DNA from: Marsupella aquatica
Lineage: Eukaryota > Marchantiophyta
Assembly: GCA_973895155.1 (NCBI GenBank)
Contig: OZ316892.1
Location: 11,718,001-11,782,000, forward strand
Length of the DNA stretch: 64,000 nucleotides
Direction: 5' to 3'
This document shows positions 10,691-22,888 of this stretch, in pieces. The position numbers were made by a program, and so were the translations under genes. Below the pieces are notes generated by a model, which saw nothing but the letters and a program-made list of their open reading frames with translations, did no database searches and was not told where the DNA came from. Numbering within the stretch: position 1 is the stretch's first letter; each line of letters starts with the position of its first letter.

Positions 10691-12329
10691 CGACACAATC
10701 TACAAATCCTTTTGCAAGCAACTGGCCCTCTCCTCAACAGCTCGCGATGGTAGCACAACCTTCTTGAAACAAATGGCAACACCAAGTCGCTCTGGGTGCA
10801 GCCACAACACATCGGCAGTGCGGGTCAGGAGAATTGTGCAACAATGAGAGGCCCTTCTCTCAAAAATCCCCGAAGAATGAAGCCCTCACAACTAGCTCCG
10901 ATCGAAGGTTGCAGCAGCCACAACCTTCTTAGCCCTACAGCCAAAACCTAAATCCAACGTAAAACCCCGAACCTTGGACCCCTCACGTTTTGCGTCCAAT
11001 GACGATGGCCCAAACACTCCAAAGTCACTCCCAAAGACCAGTTTAGTGCCTCTTTACTAGATTAGGGGACTTAAGTCATTAAGGGGAGCCACTCAACCTT
11101 ACCGTTTGAGTGAGCCGTTGAGTGTCACCCAAAGTGAGACACCACTACATTGAAGTGTTACTGCATGGCCATCTTGGGTATTTCAGCAAATTTTTCTTGG
11201 CTTGGAAAAGTTCAATAAAGCCGGATGTTGGTGAAGTAGAGCCGACTGTGAATTGAAAATCATGCTAGCCCAAAAATCTTGGGTATGCGTGCACCCGGTT
11301 CTTGGCTTGGCAAACTTGAATAGAACGGGATGTTGGTGACCCCCACCCCCTTGAGACCTAACCGGCCCACCCTTGACATATAAACCCTACTAAACCCCCT
11401 TTAGTGGTGACCACCCACACCCTTCACATATAACCGGCCCACCCTTGAGACGTAAACCCCCCCTAAACCCACTATGGAGTATATGAGACATTAGGGCATT
11501 TAGACATGTAGTGAGTTTGTACGTGTTCAATATAGCGGACGTAAACCCCCCATATGCCCATTATCAAATTGAGGCCCACAACTAAACCCTACAACACTCA
11601 TGTGCGAGAGTGTTCACCCTTTCACAAAGTAGGGTACGTGGAAACTTTTCATAGTCTTATCCTAAACCAAAAAGCACTCACAGTCTTTTGTAGTGTTCAT
11701 GTGAACCGGTGCAATGGTTCCGAGTCATTTGAAGTTGTAAAAAAGGACTTAGTGGCCTTAGTCCTATAAGGTTTGGTCTAAATTGCCCCGGTTTTAACAA
11801 TCTTCCACCACGAAGCAGCCAATCACCTTCCCACCTTGCATGTAATATATACGCATAGTATTAAAGTTGGGTCACCTTCTTAGAACCATTTCGTCCACCC
11901 CTAGCTCCTGGTTCAACAGCCACAATGACCCCATCTTGGAATTCATGCCCCGCCAATGGAATGTCATAAGACCATCCATCCTGTCCGTGAGGAAAGAGTA
12001 AAACATAATGGAGTGGGGCATAGGACCTATGCCACTCGGAAATCCATTGTAGGCCACCATTCCTCTTCCTTAGGATTATATCCCTCCCACATGTTTCAAT
12101 ATCCTCATCTCCAACCATTATCACGCCAATTTCATCTGCCGTTGGTTTATTGTAGCGCCTGGGGTCTATATCCCGCTCCGCTACAATACGTAGCGATACG
12201 TCTGGCACCTCAGTGTCGTCAATACGGCTCCCTGCATTTTTGAAGACCCTCACATACGGATTGTACATATGGAGCATCTCTTGCAAGGAAGCCAACACCG
12301 CATGATCCAATTGTGGCATCCTATTCATC

Positions 12330-12418
12330 CTGGAACCCAAGAAAAAACCATAAGACACAATATTGCAAAGATCATGTAACATCAAAGGAATATCAAATAA
12401 GTTGCACATGTTAATTAC
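12330..12418 (-). other. Intron in the Helitron RepHel gene
   Basis: The donor AACAG|GTAATT and acceptor TTCCAG|GATGAA give an in-phase junction ELGNR-MNRMPQLD that restores the usual Helitron alignment. Without splicing the frame stops directly after GNR. Confidence 0.8.
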
Positions 12419-13089
12419 CTGTTCCCCAACTCATTCTCTATGTCATGAATATAGAGTTGAGCAAACTTTGGCCCTGCTCCATCAGGAGGCAAGAGGCTAC
12501 CGGCACGATGATACAATGCTCCTTGGATACGAAAGGAGTATGGGCCACGATTGCCACCCCTTTCGTCAATTTTAACACCTAGGGAGGTAAATGCTAGGGC
12601 ATTGTTGTAGCCTCGAATATTCTTTCGGAATGCTATTGCTGCGGCATTGGTACCAATCAGCAAGCCTCGAAGCGGCTCAGGGGGAGCACCAAGTGGGGGC
12701 AATCTCACTTTCCCGTCGGCGCAACACATGGTGAAGCACGGGTTGCGTTGTGTTCCTGACTTGCACTCTTCCATCCAATGAAGCGCTTTACATTGTCGGC
12801 ACTCGATGTTCATTTGCCCCAAAAGATGTTGACCCATTGTAGGGTCCAAAGGTTGCCTTGCCTTTGGCAACCGTTGGATCTCTTCCAATCTTTGACGCTC
12901 CCGCAATACGTCATTTGGATTGAGTTGAGCTGGGGTAATTGGTGCCAGGTTTGTGCCTCCCGTTTCCTCTTGGAGGTTATGGTCTATCTCGTCATCCTCA
13001 TATTCATTTGGCAAATCCAAGGTGCCTTGAACAAATGTGTCAAATTGACCTCCTCCGTCATCCAGGATAGGATTTTCCCCCTCATGCAA

Positions 13090-13365
13090 TGCACCATCAA
13101 TGAGCCAATCTTCATCAAAGATGTTAGGGTCAGACCGTTCATTGTTTGGCATGGACTCACAGGGCAGGGAGACGGCCAAAGAGGCAACCCCATCTTGTAG
13201 AGCGCCATCAATGAGCCAATCCTCGTCAAAGACATGTAGATGTTCTGACACAGTGTTGGTTATGGGCTCACACGGTGGGGGAATGGCAAATTCCTCCGGA
13301 TGTTGGTCAACCCTACATGCGTCCAAGGCACCATCAATGAGCCAACCTTCATCGAACATGGGAGG
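13090..13365. repeat. Three-copy repeat inside Helitron ORF
   Basis: The plus strand shows CAATGAGCCAATCTTCATCA near 13097, CAATGAGCCAATCCTCGTCA near 13208 and CAATGAGCCAACCTTCATCG near 13336. These encode three copies of FDE(D/G)WLIDGAL on the minus strand, spaced about 110-130 bp. Confidence 0.85.
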
Positions 13366-13860
13366 GTCGGATGAACCATTCACAGGCGTCACTGCATGAG
13401 TGGAAACTACACTTGGGGTTCCCTCACGATTGTTATTGACAATGACGGATCTGGCCGATGCCTGTTGAGTAGCCCTTGCTTGACGGCGAAGCTCCCTTCC
13501 ACTATTTGCGCGGCCAGATGCTATAGTTGGTCCTAAAATGGCCCCCTCAAGGGAGGCCACCACTTTTGTTGGAATTCTCTGTGGTGCCCTTGCTTTGCGG
13601 TGCAATTGTCGGCCACTAACTCTAGGGGAAGGTGGCACACTTGATTCTGGTATCAAAAGTGCCATACTTGGTGTAATGCTTGCCATTGTTATCGGAGATC
13701 CCACGCTTGGTGTGGAGGATGGTTGCGGCATCGTACAAACTTCAGCCCCCTCTTGCAGATGTCGCTCGGCATATCGTTGGCGACGCCTTGCATTTATGGC
13801 TGCCCTATTTTGGGCATGCCGTTCGCGATTAGCTTCCAATATTTTGCTTGGTGTTCTCAT

Positions 13861-16440
13861 GGTCCAGAAACTCTCAAAACCCCTTCATCATCTGCATCCA
13901 ACCCACACAACATATGAGAATTTTGGATGCACTTGCATTGAAGCTCGACAAACCCCTAAGTAAATGCTATGTTGAACGCCGGTTGGGCCACACCTTTGCA
14001 AGAGACCCGAGACATGTGAGGAGATCCAATATCCGTCGATGATACTGCTTACCACAATCCCTCGTCTCACCCCCCCAACCTTGCTGGCGATCATCTTGCT
14101 TCCACGATGTCTCTTGCCCCTATGGTACCCCGGGTGGTACCCCCTGGTATTCATTACGCCAAAAGGTCACCCATCCCTGTGTCCGTCACCCATGGGACGT
14201 GGAAAATTCTCCATTCCATTGCATTTGTCCCCCCAAACATATTCCATCCTTGTTTGAGGGTTGCCCATTGCCATTGCCGTCACTCATGGACCATCGCTCC
14301 CATCAGATCCCATCATCGTTCTCATCAGTTCCCACCATTGCCAACAATATGCATCTCATTCCCTCAAAAACATTAGTCCCCTTAAATATACTTCTGGGGT
14401 CCTGCCACCCCCGGACCACATTTTGCGGTGAAATTTTGGCCCCCAATCCCCAAAAGTCTAGGCGCTGAGTTAATGGAATGCCAAGGCGAGCAAGCGTGGC
14501 AGGCAGGGTGACGGATTGGCTTGGCCGTGCGACAGAGTATGGGGTTGACATTGATCCAGGCATGGGCGAGGGCGTCATCATTCATTTGGCCGTGACATGG
14601 AATGGGCTCACCTTGGTTACCAAAGGGTCTAGGCGCGGGCGAGTGGCAACCATGCACTGGCCGTAGCCTGACCACTCATGTGTGGCAGGGGTGACATTGG
14701 GAGAGGCAGCCATGGCCGTAGAGTCCAGGCACAGGCAGGGGCAACCTCAGGAGAGTCAGCCAATGCAGGGTGCATGGCGAGGCACCAGCGCTCACCTCGG
14801 GGATGTTGGCGGAGGGATGGCCAGGGCTGAGGGTAGAGCAAGGGCAAGGAGAGCCGGTGAGCCAGCCCAAAGCGCGCATGGATTGGGGCTACAACCGTCT
14901 TAGCGCGAGCTCGCCTGGACCGAGGAGCATTGGAGGCACGCCAACGATGGTGGCAGGGTGGTCCAGGCGCGGCCAGGCAGCCGTGAGCCAAGGGGAGGCA
15001 GAGAGCACGCCTGGACCAAGGGGCCGTGGCAAGGCAAGCGAGTGAGCATGAGGGCAAGCATGGCCGCGCCTGGACTGGTTCCAGGGCGTGGCAGCTGTGC
15101 CTGGGCAAGGGAGGGGGAGGTGCTAGTGAGCCAGGGGCATGGCAATGCATCCAAGGGAGGTGCTAGTGAGCCAGGGGCATGGCAATGCATCCAAGGGAGG
15201 TGCAGGGACAGGCTGTGCTCGCCATGACGCGACTGGACTGGAGTGATGGAGGCAGCCTCAGTCGTGGCAGGGTGCGACCGAGGGGCCTCAACCGTGGGGG
15301 CCAGGGCACGCCTGGACTGACAAAGAAAGTTCCAAGGCAGGGTGCCGGTTCCAATGTAGCAAGGGCGAGGGGTGGCCGGGGCTTGGAGGGGCTGGCAGTG
15401 GCGGAGGGCGGGTTTAGGGAGCAAGAGGGGATGGCGAGGGGGCGAGCACAGTGGTGAGCGGGGCGCGGCGGGCCAACCCAGGCACGGGGTGTGCCAGGGT
15501 GAGAGCGAGGCTGCGCTCGAACAGGGAGGGAGGGCATGAGGCGCGGCGGGCCAATCCAGAGTCGGGCCCTGAGGTTTCGTGCTGCACCCCAGGTTTCGTG
15601 TTGAGGAGGGAAGGCGCCAAGGAGGGGAAGAAAGTGGAGGGAGCGGGAAGCGAGGTGGCGAGGAGGGAGTGGGGAGTGGGGAGCGAGGAGGGAGCCGGCA
15701 GCCACTAGCGAGGTGGCGAGGAGGGAGCGAGAGGGGATGGTCAATGGCAGGGGCCGAGGGGGGGCGCAAAGGGGAGGGCCGATGGTCCCTCCATGCGGGA
15801 GTACTCCATGGGCCGTGGAGGGGAGGAGGAGCGGAGGCGGGGAGGAGGGCCGTGGGAGGGAGGAGCGGAGCGCCATGGCGGGGAGGAGGGCCATGGCGGG
15901 GAGGGAGGAGGGCGAGCCAAAGAGGAGGGAGGAGGGTGTGCCATGGGGTGAGGGGTGTGCATGGGAGGGGAGTGCATCGATGGTAGGCCCTGACAACAGC
16001 CAATGGCAAGGGAGGGCAGCCCAAGCAGCGTCGCAGGCTAGCCACGGAGAGAGGCAGGAGGGACATGTGAGGCAGGCAGAACGGCAGGGTTACGCTGTCA
16101 GGATTTTTACTCCTTGCCTGGACTGGAGCGAGGGGAGAGTTGGGCGCTCAAGGGGGGTCAGGGGAAGCAAGGCAGGAGGGCAACCCAGGCAAGCGCAAGC
16201 CCTGCAGGGCAGGGCATACCAAGTCGTGGCACAGCCAGGCAGGTCGTTGCCAGAGGGAAAGCAAACTACGGTCGTGATACGACGACGGACAAACGTACCT
16301 CGTCTGGCGGCAAGACAGGGGACAAACAAACCTATCAACGGCCCTTAAAAAATGTGAAATAATCCAACGGCCATGGATGACTCCCGCCCTCTGCTCATTT
16401 CGTAAACGAACGAAAGCCAAAAAAGGCGGCATCGGTTATT
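13861..16440. other. GC-rich low-complexity block without a supported gene
   Basis: From about 14480 to 16340 the sequence is very rich in GGC, GGG and GAGG words. Long ORFs are therefore open on both strands at once (for example 388 codons on the minus strand, 14900-16066, and 211 on the plus strand). Their translations are Pro/Leu/Ser-rich or Gly/Arg/Glu-rich, with no domain. A 40-bp exact tandem copy lies at 15121-15200, and GCGCGGCGGGCCAA recurs at about 15464 and 15541. I call no gene. Confidence 0.6.
15121..15200. repeat. Exact 2 x 40-bp tandem duplication
   Basis: The 40-bp unit starting TGCTAGTGAGCCAGGGGCAT is present at 15121-15160 and again, identical, at 15161-15200. Confidence 0.95.
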
Positions 16441-16639
16441 ATAGTGTTAGATCACTAGCTTGATTTCTACACTAGCCTATTATTTGTTCCATAAACATAG
16501 ACAACCAGACCTAATTAATATATACGCTAACCCTTTTTTTATTTATTTTTTATTTTTATTTTAAAGGGAAATATGTTAAACGTCACAAAAAGGGAAGAGT
16601 TGGCCCCAATAGCTGGAAGAGCCGGCCCACAATAGTTGA

Positions 16640-17040
16640 ACCTAATATTTTGTTAGGTATTGCTCTTAGTCTTGAGACTTATGAACTAATCACAATTAAG
16701 CTAACTCAAGTTAGGACTTAACTAATATTAACGGTAGTGCTGTTGTGAATGTTAGGGTTGATGTCAGCCCCTGATGAAACTTAGTCTCATTGTTATGGAG
16801 CTAGTTGAGAGATAGGGAGAGCTTGCGCTGTGAATGTTTGGTATGGCCGGTCGGTCTAGAGAACAGTAAAACTCTTGTGTGTTCCCGTGGACGTAACCTC
16901 ATGTGGAGGTGAACCACGTATCTCTCTATGTCGACTCTTGTGCGTTAGATGGTTCATGGGCTTGCCGTTGCGATAGTCGTCTATGCTCAACATATCTATC
17001 AGTCTCTACTCATTCAAGTGAACTACCTCAAAGTCATACC
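16640..17040 (+). repeat. Possible diverged Copia LTR remnant, plus orientation
   Basis: The stretch contains ACTCTTGTGTGTTCCCGTGG followed by ACGTAACC...GAACCACGTATCTC near 16870-16925. The reverse complement of the complete Copia LTR nearby has the equivalent CCCGTGGACGTAGCC...AAACCACGTAAC, a layout common in plant Copia LTRs. Edges and target duplication could not be placed, so it may be a solo LTR or a fragment of a second family. Confidence 0.4.
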
Positions 17041-17060
17041 TCTCTAGGCACCTTTGAACA

Positions 17061-17072
17061 AAATCTTATAAA
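17061..17072 (+). repeat. Left target-site duplication of the SINE
   Basis: AAATCTTATAAA here is repeated exactly at 23444-23455, directly after the AT-rich tail of the split SINE. Confidence 0.75.
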
Positions 17073-17160
17073 ACACTGGTAGTGGTCAGTTGGCCTAGAA
17101 CCGAGAGGTCCCGGGTTCAATCCCCCTCCACATGCAAGGGTTGTGTGTGAGGGTGAGGTG

Positions 17161-17165
17161 TAGTG
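17161..17165 (+). repeat. Copia target-site duplication, left
   Basis: TAGTG, directly outside the LTR, matches TAGTG at 23213-23217. Five-base duplications are standard for Copia integrases. Confidence 0.95.
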
Positions 17166-17489
17166 TGTGGGAAGAAATCAGATCAGGAAATACACTCCAA
17201 ACATACACGTGCTCAATAGTTACGTGGTTTGCCTCAAGGTTGGCTACGTCCACGGGAAGACCAAGCTTTATTAACGGTTATGTGTCTACTCAAGCATCAC
17301 CATAGCTCCTATCTCTTCAAGCTCTCATCTCTTGCTGTATCATTGTGTTCTCTCTTGAGAACTCTCTTGTGTGTTCTCTCACCACATAGAAGTTGAAGAG
17401 ATAAGGACCAATCTCTTCAACTAGGGTTTACTCTAACCCCAGTTAATATACTAATCATAGTTCAACCCAAGACTGAGTTAACCTCTACA
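17166..17489 (-). repeat. Copia 3' LTR, 324 bp
   Basis: The LTR begins TGTGGGAAGAAATCAG and ends CTCTACA on the plus strand (TG...CA ends). It is the same length as the other LTR (22889-23212) and differs at about six positions by eye. In the element's own orientation this is the downstream LTR. Confidence 0.97.
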
Positions 17490-17502
17490 AACTCCCCCTT
17501 GA
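17490..17502 (-). promoter_or_regulatory. Copia polypurine tract
   Basis: On the minus strand AAGGGGGAGTT stands immediately before the 3' LTR, the expected priming site for plus-strand DNA synthesis. Confidence 0.85.
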
Positions 17503-17683
17503 CTCACGTCTTGGGAGGGTTCATAACATTGTCTTTTCCTTACAAGTTCCTCCGCGGGAAGATCAAGACAGTAGGGCCAAAAGACCCTCCCCCTAATGCA
17601 AGGGTTAACTAGAACTAAGCCGTAGCCGATAAGCCATCGGATGGAGTACTCATATAGAGACATTTTCTTGGTTAACTCTATAT

Positions 17684-20600
17684 TTACAATATTTGTAAAT
17701 AATTATAATGCCTTGAAAAACTATTGGAGTCTAACATTTTGGTAAAAGCATCCGTTGGATTAAGCTTTCCATCAATCTTGACAAGCTCAAACTCATCATC
17801 CGATAATGCCTGTCGGATGAAATGATAGCGGACATCAATGTGCTTTACCCTGCCATCCATCACTTGATTCTTGGCAGTGTAAATTGCACTTTGACTGTCA
17901 CAATGAAGATAGACACAATCTTGTGATAAGCCCATCTCCGTGACAAGCTTTTTCAACCAAATGGTCTCTGATGCTACTTCTGCTGCCGCTACATACTCAA
18001 CATCCATAGTAGACTTTGCAACACATTTTTTGGAGAGTAGACTTCCAACTAATGCATCCACCAGCAAGTGTAAATACATATCCAGTTGTCGATCTCCTCT
18101 TATCCAGATCACCTGCATAGTCTGCATCCACATAACCTTGAAGCACTTTCATATTGTTTGAACTTGTATCAAACAATAAACCCTTCTTAGTGGAACCTCT
18201 GATGTAGCACAAAATCCATTTCACTGCTTCCCAATGAACTTTTCCTGGATTTGCCATGTATCTGCTTACCTTGCTAACGGCATAAGCTATGTCTGGTCGG
18301 GTGCATACCATGAGATACATTAAACTACCCACAACACTTTCATAAGGAATGTTGGACATCAAACTTTTTTCTGTCGCATCCGATGGATAAAATGCTGCAG
18401 AAATATTGAAATGCCTTGCCAAAGGAACACTCACAGCCTTAGCATCTGCCATGTTGAATTTTGAGAGTACCTTCTCTGCATATCTTTTCTGCGTCAGCCA
18501 AAGTTTGGCTTTGTTAACATCCCTGACAATTTCCATGCCTAGGATCCTCTTGGTTGTGCCCAAATCCTTCATCTTAAACTCATAACTGAGTTGGGCCTTA
18601 AGCTTATCAACTTTGCCCCTATCCTGTGCTGCAATGAGCATGTCATCCACATAAAGTACAAGGATGACAAGCTTAAAACCTGTGTTGTTCACACGCCTGA
18701 TGTAAACACATGGATCGTACACGCTTCGCACAAATCCAAGCGATTTCAAAAATTCATCAAAACGCTTGTTCCACTGCCTTGGGCTCTACTTTAATCCATA
18801 CAAGGATTTTAGCAACCTGCATACCAAATTTTCCTTGCCTTTTTGCACAAAACTCTCTGGTTGCCTCATGTAAATCACCTCATCCAACGATCCATATAAG
18901 AATATCGTGACAACATCCATTTGATCTAAAACCAGATCAAATAAAACTACAAGAGCACATAGCAAACGTATTATTGAATACTTTGCTACGGGTGAAAAAA
19001 CCTCATTGTAGTCTATACCTTTCTGTTGAGTAAAACCCTTGGCTACCAATCGAGCCTTAAATATCTTCTCAGCATCCTCCGTGGGTCCATCTTTCTTCCT
19101 ATACACCCACTTGCTGTCAATAGCCTGCTTATCACTAGGTAGACTTGTGAGTTTCCAAGTCTTGTTATCATGAAGTGATTTCATTTCCATGCGCATCGCC
19201 ACCTGTCACTGTTGCTTCTCCGTAGAAGCTAGGACCTCTCGAAATGAGGATGGATCTCCATCTTCTGTCACCAATGCATCAATAGATTCTTCCTCCAAAT
19301 CCACATGATCAAAAGGAAGCCAAGTTCCATACCTTTCCTGGGCTTGACGTTTACGAGTTCCTCTTCGCACTAAAGACTCTGGCTGATCTGATTGTAGTGT
19401 GCTTTGCCTTACAGTAGTGTCAACATATTCTTCATTTGATACATTCTCTCCTCTTAAATCCTCTAGAGGAGGAGATTGCACTTTGTTAGTAGTAGGGAAT
19501 TGATCTATCTCCCTCTCCTTCAATGATTTGTCTTCATTGAAGGATACATCCCGACTAACAAGTAACTTGCAATCAACTGGATCCCACAATCAATATCCTT
19601 TAACGTCACGTTGATAACCAAGAAAAATACATTTCTAGGCTCGAGGATCTAGCTTAGTCCTATTGTTGCTAGGAACATGTGCATATGCTTCACAACCAAA
19701 AACCCTAAGCTTTGAATAATCAGCAGGTCGATTGTGCCATAGCTCAAAGGGGGTTTTGTAAGTAATTGCCCGACTAGGAGAGAGATTTACTAGATAAGCA
19801 GCTATGTTGACAGCTTCTGCCCAAAAGATTTGTGGCAATTTAGAGTGGCTCAACATGCTCCTTGCTCGCTCCAACAATGTGCGGTTGAGTCGCTCAGCAA
19901 CACCATTTTGCTTAGGAGTGTACACAGTTGTGAGATGGTGAGTAATTCCCTTATTTGCATAATACGTGTTGAACTCGCCAGAGGTGTATTCACCACCATT
20001 ATCTGATCGTAGATATCTCACATTCTTTGCAGTCTATGTCTCAACTTGAGCTACCCATTGTTTGAAGATGGAAAGCACTTCAAACTTATGGACAATGAAA
20101 TAAATCCAAACAAACCTTGAGTAATCATCGATAAATGATACATAGTATTGTTTGCCTGAATGTGAGGAAACCGGAGCAGGACCCCACACATCGGAATGAA
20201 TATACTCAAGTGCAACTTTAGAATGATGAATGGCAGTCAGAAATGGAGTTCTTATTTTCTTGCCGACAATGCAATGAGCACAAAAACTCAACTTGCATGC
20301 TTGCAATCCTGGTAGGAGATGTCGCTTGTGTAGGATTTCCAAACTTTTTTCACTCATGTGACCAAGCCGAGCATACCATAAATTGATTTTCTCCTCCTGA
20401 GATGTGACCAAATTGACTTCGGCAAGAGGTGTGGTGCCTTCCAAGACATAGATGTTTCTTTTCCTCTTGCCAATAAGAACTTCAGTTGATCCATGCGTGA
20501 CTGTTAATACCCCATCAGTTGCACTCCATTGATAACCCTTCGCATCCAAGTAGCCAAGAGAAATCAAATTCTTACACATTTCTGGAATGTGTCTGACATT

Positions 20601-21719
20601 TGATAGAGTACAGTACTTGCCACCGGGTAGTTGAATCATTACGGATCCAATCCCTAAAACTTTGCAAGAATGATTATTTCCCATCAAAACAGATCCGTTG
20701 ATAGGAGTGTAGGATGAGAAAAGTTCACGCATATAGCACATGTGATACGAGCAAGCGGAATCCAAGATCCATTGACAATCCTCAACTTGGGAAGTGGTAC
20801 ACAATGCAAATCCTTCACTATCCTCTTCTCGAACAACCAGTTGGGCTGAAGAACCGACAATTTCCTTGAATGTGTCTTTGACGCGACAATCCTTCTTCAT
20901 GTGGCCCACTTTGTCACACTTCCAACACTTTATTTCACGAGTAGACTTGGATGGTGATTTGGATTGAGATCTAGATCTGGATCTAAACCTCCTCCTACCA
21001 AAAGATCGGTCGTGGAACCTTCCTCGCTCCATGGGAAGTGGGTTAAACCTTTTGTTTTCATGAGATGGCTCCCTTGATTTGCCTCTTTCTACCAACAGTG
21101 CTGTTGATGATGAGGTTGAGGTAGGATGAGCTGAAGAAACCAGCTTAGACTGCATGTCATCGGTCAACAGGGCACTCACCACATCATTGTAGGATATAGT
21201 TGTCTTATCACGGAATAGAAGAACTTGAGACAAAGATTGGTACGAAGGTGGTAGTGAACTCAAGAGTTGTAAGGCTTTCTTTTCTTCGCTCAAATGCTCC
21301 CCCAAATTCTCTAGGTCAACCACAAGATCATTGAACTGATCGATATGATCTTGAATCTTGACTCCATCAGCCATTTTGAATTGCATGAGCTTCAGGCTTG
21401 CATACATTCGGTTTGACATCTCCTTCTTGTAGTACTTATTGCGCAATGCTTGAAACAAGCCTGTCACCGTTTGTGTTGCTTTTTCCTCGAACTGCTTCTT
21501 CACATTGTTTTTCAGGTACATGCCAACAATACTTACCGCTTGATCTTGGAGATCATGCCAATCATCATCTTCCATCTCCTTGGGTTGAGATCTTAGTACC
21601 TTGCCTAGGCCCATCGCCCTAAGTGCATCCCTCACGTTACGTTCCCACATTGTATAGTCCATCCGACCATCAAAATTTTCCACCTCAAACCTTTGACCTT
21701 CAATCATAGTAGTCGCCAT
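17684..21719 (-). pseudogene. Copia gag-pol polyprotein, five stops and one frameshift
   Basis: It starts MATTMIEGQRFEVENFDGRM (gag) and continues with a zinc knuckle CWKCDKVGHMKKDC, a protease motif WILDSACSYHMC (Ala where most have Gly after DS), GAG-pre-integrase, an integrase core (SDVWGP, FIDDYSRF, SDNGGEY, VAERLNRTLLERARSM), RT (KARLVAKGFTQ, LYVDDML) and RNase H (DADYAGDLDKRRSTTGY, CDSQSAI). Stops in the same frame are at 20034-20036 (TAG, integrase), 19635-19637 (TAG), 19590-19592 (TGA), 19206-19208 (TGA) and 18786-18788 (TAG, after SLYGLK). An A6 run at 18026-18031 (T6 on the plus strand) holds one extra base and shifts the RNase H frame. The final frame ends at 17684. Confidence 0.95.
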
Positions 21720-22869
21720 CGCTGAAATGCCAAATGTAGTGTGGAGTCGTCTTCCGACAAGAATTAAACGTTGAATGCTCAGATGTGGGGTGTGAAAATA
21801 AGGCCAAAAATGAAAGTTGGTGAATTTTAAAACTGATCACTCCTATGTGTAGCCCACAAGGTAACGCTCCAAATTTTGAAAACGGTTTGTCAAATGGACT
21901 CTCGAGTGCCGAGAATTTTTACTCCGACCGGAGGGGGTAAAAGATGAAATAATTACCCCTCGAGGGAATCTCTTATGCCAAAGATTCCACTAGTATACTT
22001 TTTCAGAATTGAACGCACCAATACTTGCCTAGCTTCCCCAAGTACGCCTCTCCAAAAGTTGAAGTTGATCCGATTTTATTTGCCGCTCGGAATCTTTGAC
22101 CTTCGGTGAAAATTTAAGCCTCTGGAAAAGAATCTTTTTGGGAAATTCCGTCCGCCCTTGTACAGCCCCTGTGGGGGACTTCACAGGGGGCACTTCCCCC
22201 TGCCCGAGCCCTATCGAGCCCTAAAAGGCCTCCTCAAAGTTTTCGACCTCCTTGCGCATCCGCAGAAGTCGCAACTACTCGCGACAGAAAGTACCTCTCG
22301 GCGGATTCACTCAAATTCTCGTCTCAGCTTTTGACGAAATCCAATTCTGATTTCAGATTCAGAAACTAGACTTCGAGGGCATCAAGATTGATATAAAGAA
22401 CTCGCAAAACGGTGGAGTAATGAGGGAGAAACAATTCGGTGAAAGTGATTGATATTAAGTTATCCGCCATAGCCAAAATTTCGAGCTCAAAAAACGAGAA
22501 TTGAAATTAAGATTGTTTCTCAACCGTTTGACAAAATTCAACGATGTTGATATCGAAACGTCTAGAAAGACAAGGCGCTCAAGCGTATCTCAATTTCAAG
22601 TCCTGATAGAACAATCAAAAAGACTGATCTGAGAAATTGACCTTATCTCTTGCCAGATAACGTAAATTGAAAACTGTCACTTACAATTGTTTCCGTTTCT
22701 GACCTCAAGCCTTCATTGCTTCACTGAAATGAGCCCCTGGTTGTGTGCTCCACACTTGTGAGAAGATTGAGTTCGATCTTCTTTCAATAGCTCCGCTTCG
22801 AAGAGAAAATCATCCGTTGTTCGCTTTGCTTGAAGCAAGTTCTATGGAGTTCTTAATCGACTGAAAAAA

Positions 22870-22888
22870 CCTGAGCTCTGATACCAAT
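22870..22888 (-). promoter_or_regulatory. Copia primer-binding site (initiator tRNA-Met)
   Basis: On the minus strand TGGTATCAGAGCTCAGG lies just inside the 5' LTR. TGGTATCAGAGC is complementary to the 3' end of plant initiator tRNA-Met, the usual Copia primer. Confidence 0.93.

Larger units (their letters stand above)
7608..11790. other. Gene-free, repeat-bearing stretch
   Basis: About 4.2 kb without a credible coding region: the ORFs are below 85 codons, overlap on both strands and show no conserved motif. It contains several local duplications (listed separately at 8358-8450, 10135-10370, 10507-10690 and 11340-11470). The composition and short duplications fit decayed transposon sequence between the CACTA cluster and the Helitron. 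Confidence 0.5.
11795..13860 (-). mobile_element. Truncated Helitron, N-terminal half of RepHel protein
   Basis: Helitrons move by rolling-circle replication using a Rep-helicase protein. Exon 1 (13860-12419) starts MRTPSKILEANRERHAQNRA, carries three FDEDWLIDGAL-type repeats, and then the Helitron_like_N zinc region (CRQCKALHWMEE, FTMCCADGKVRLPPL) and FRKNIRGYNNALAFTSLGV. An intron (12418-12330, GT-AG, 89 bp) joins ELGNR to MNRMPQLD in phase. Exon 2 (12329-11861) has the typical YNKPTADEIGVIM and APLHYVLLFPHGQDGW. A TAA at 11861-11863 replaces a residue before YYAY. The frame can be followed to RGGRLL near 11795, after which homology stops before the Rep HUH catalytic core and the helicase. 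Neither Helitron end could be located with confidence. Confidence 0.88.

Noticed and set aside
14629-16066. Long Pro/Leu/Ser-rich minus-strand ORFs (173, 277 and 388 codons) and Gly/Arg-rich plus-strand ORFs
   Set aside because: They are open on both strands at once because of extreme GC bias, have no domain or conserved motif, and include exact short duplications.
18026-18031. Programmed frameshift in the Copia pol gene
   Set aside because: Copia elements normally use one frame. The shift lies in an A-run inside RNase H together with five stops, so mutation is the simpler reading.
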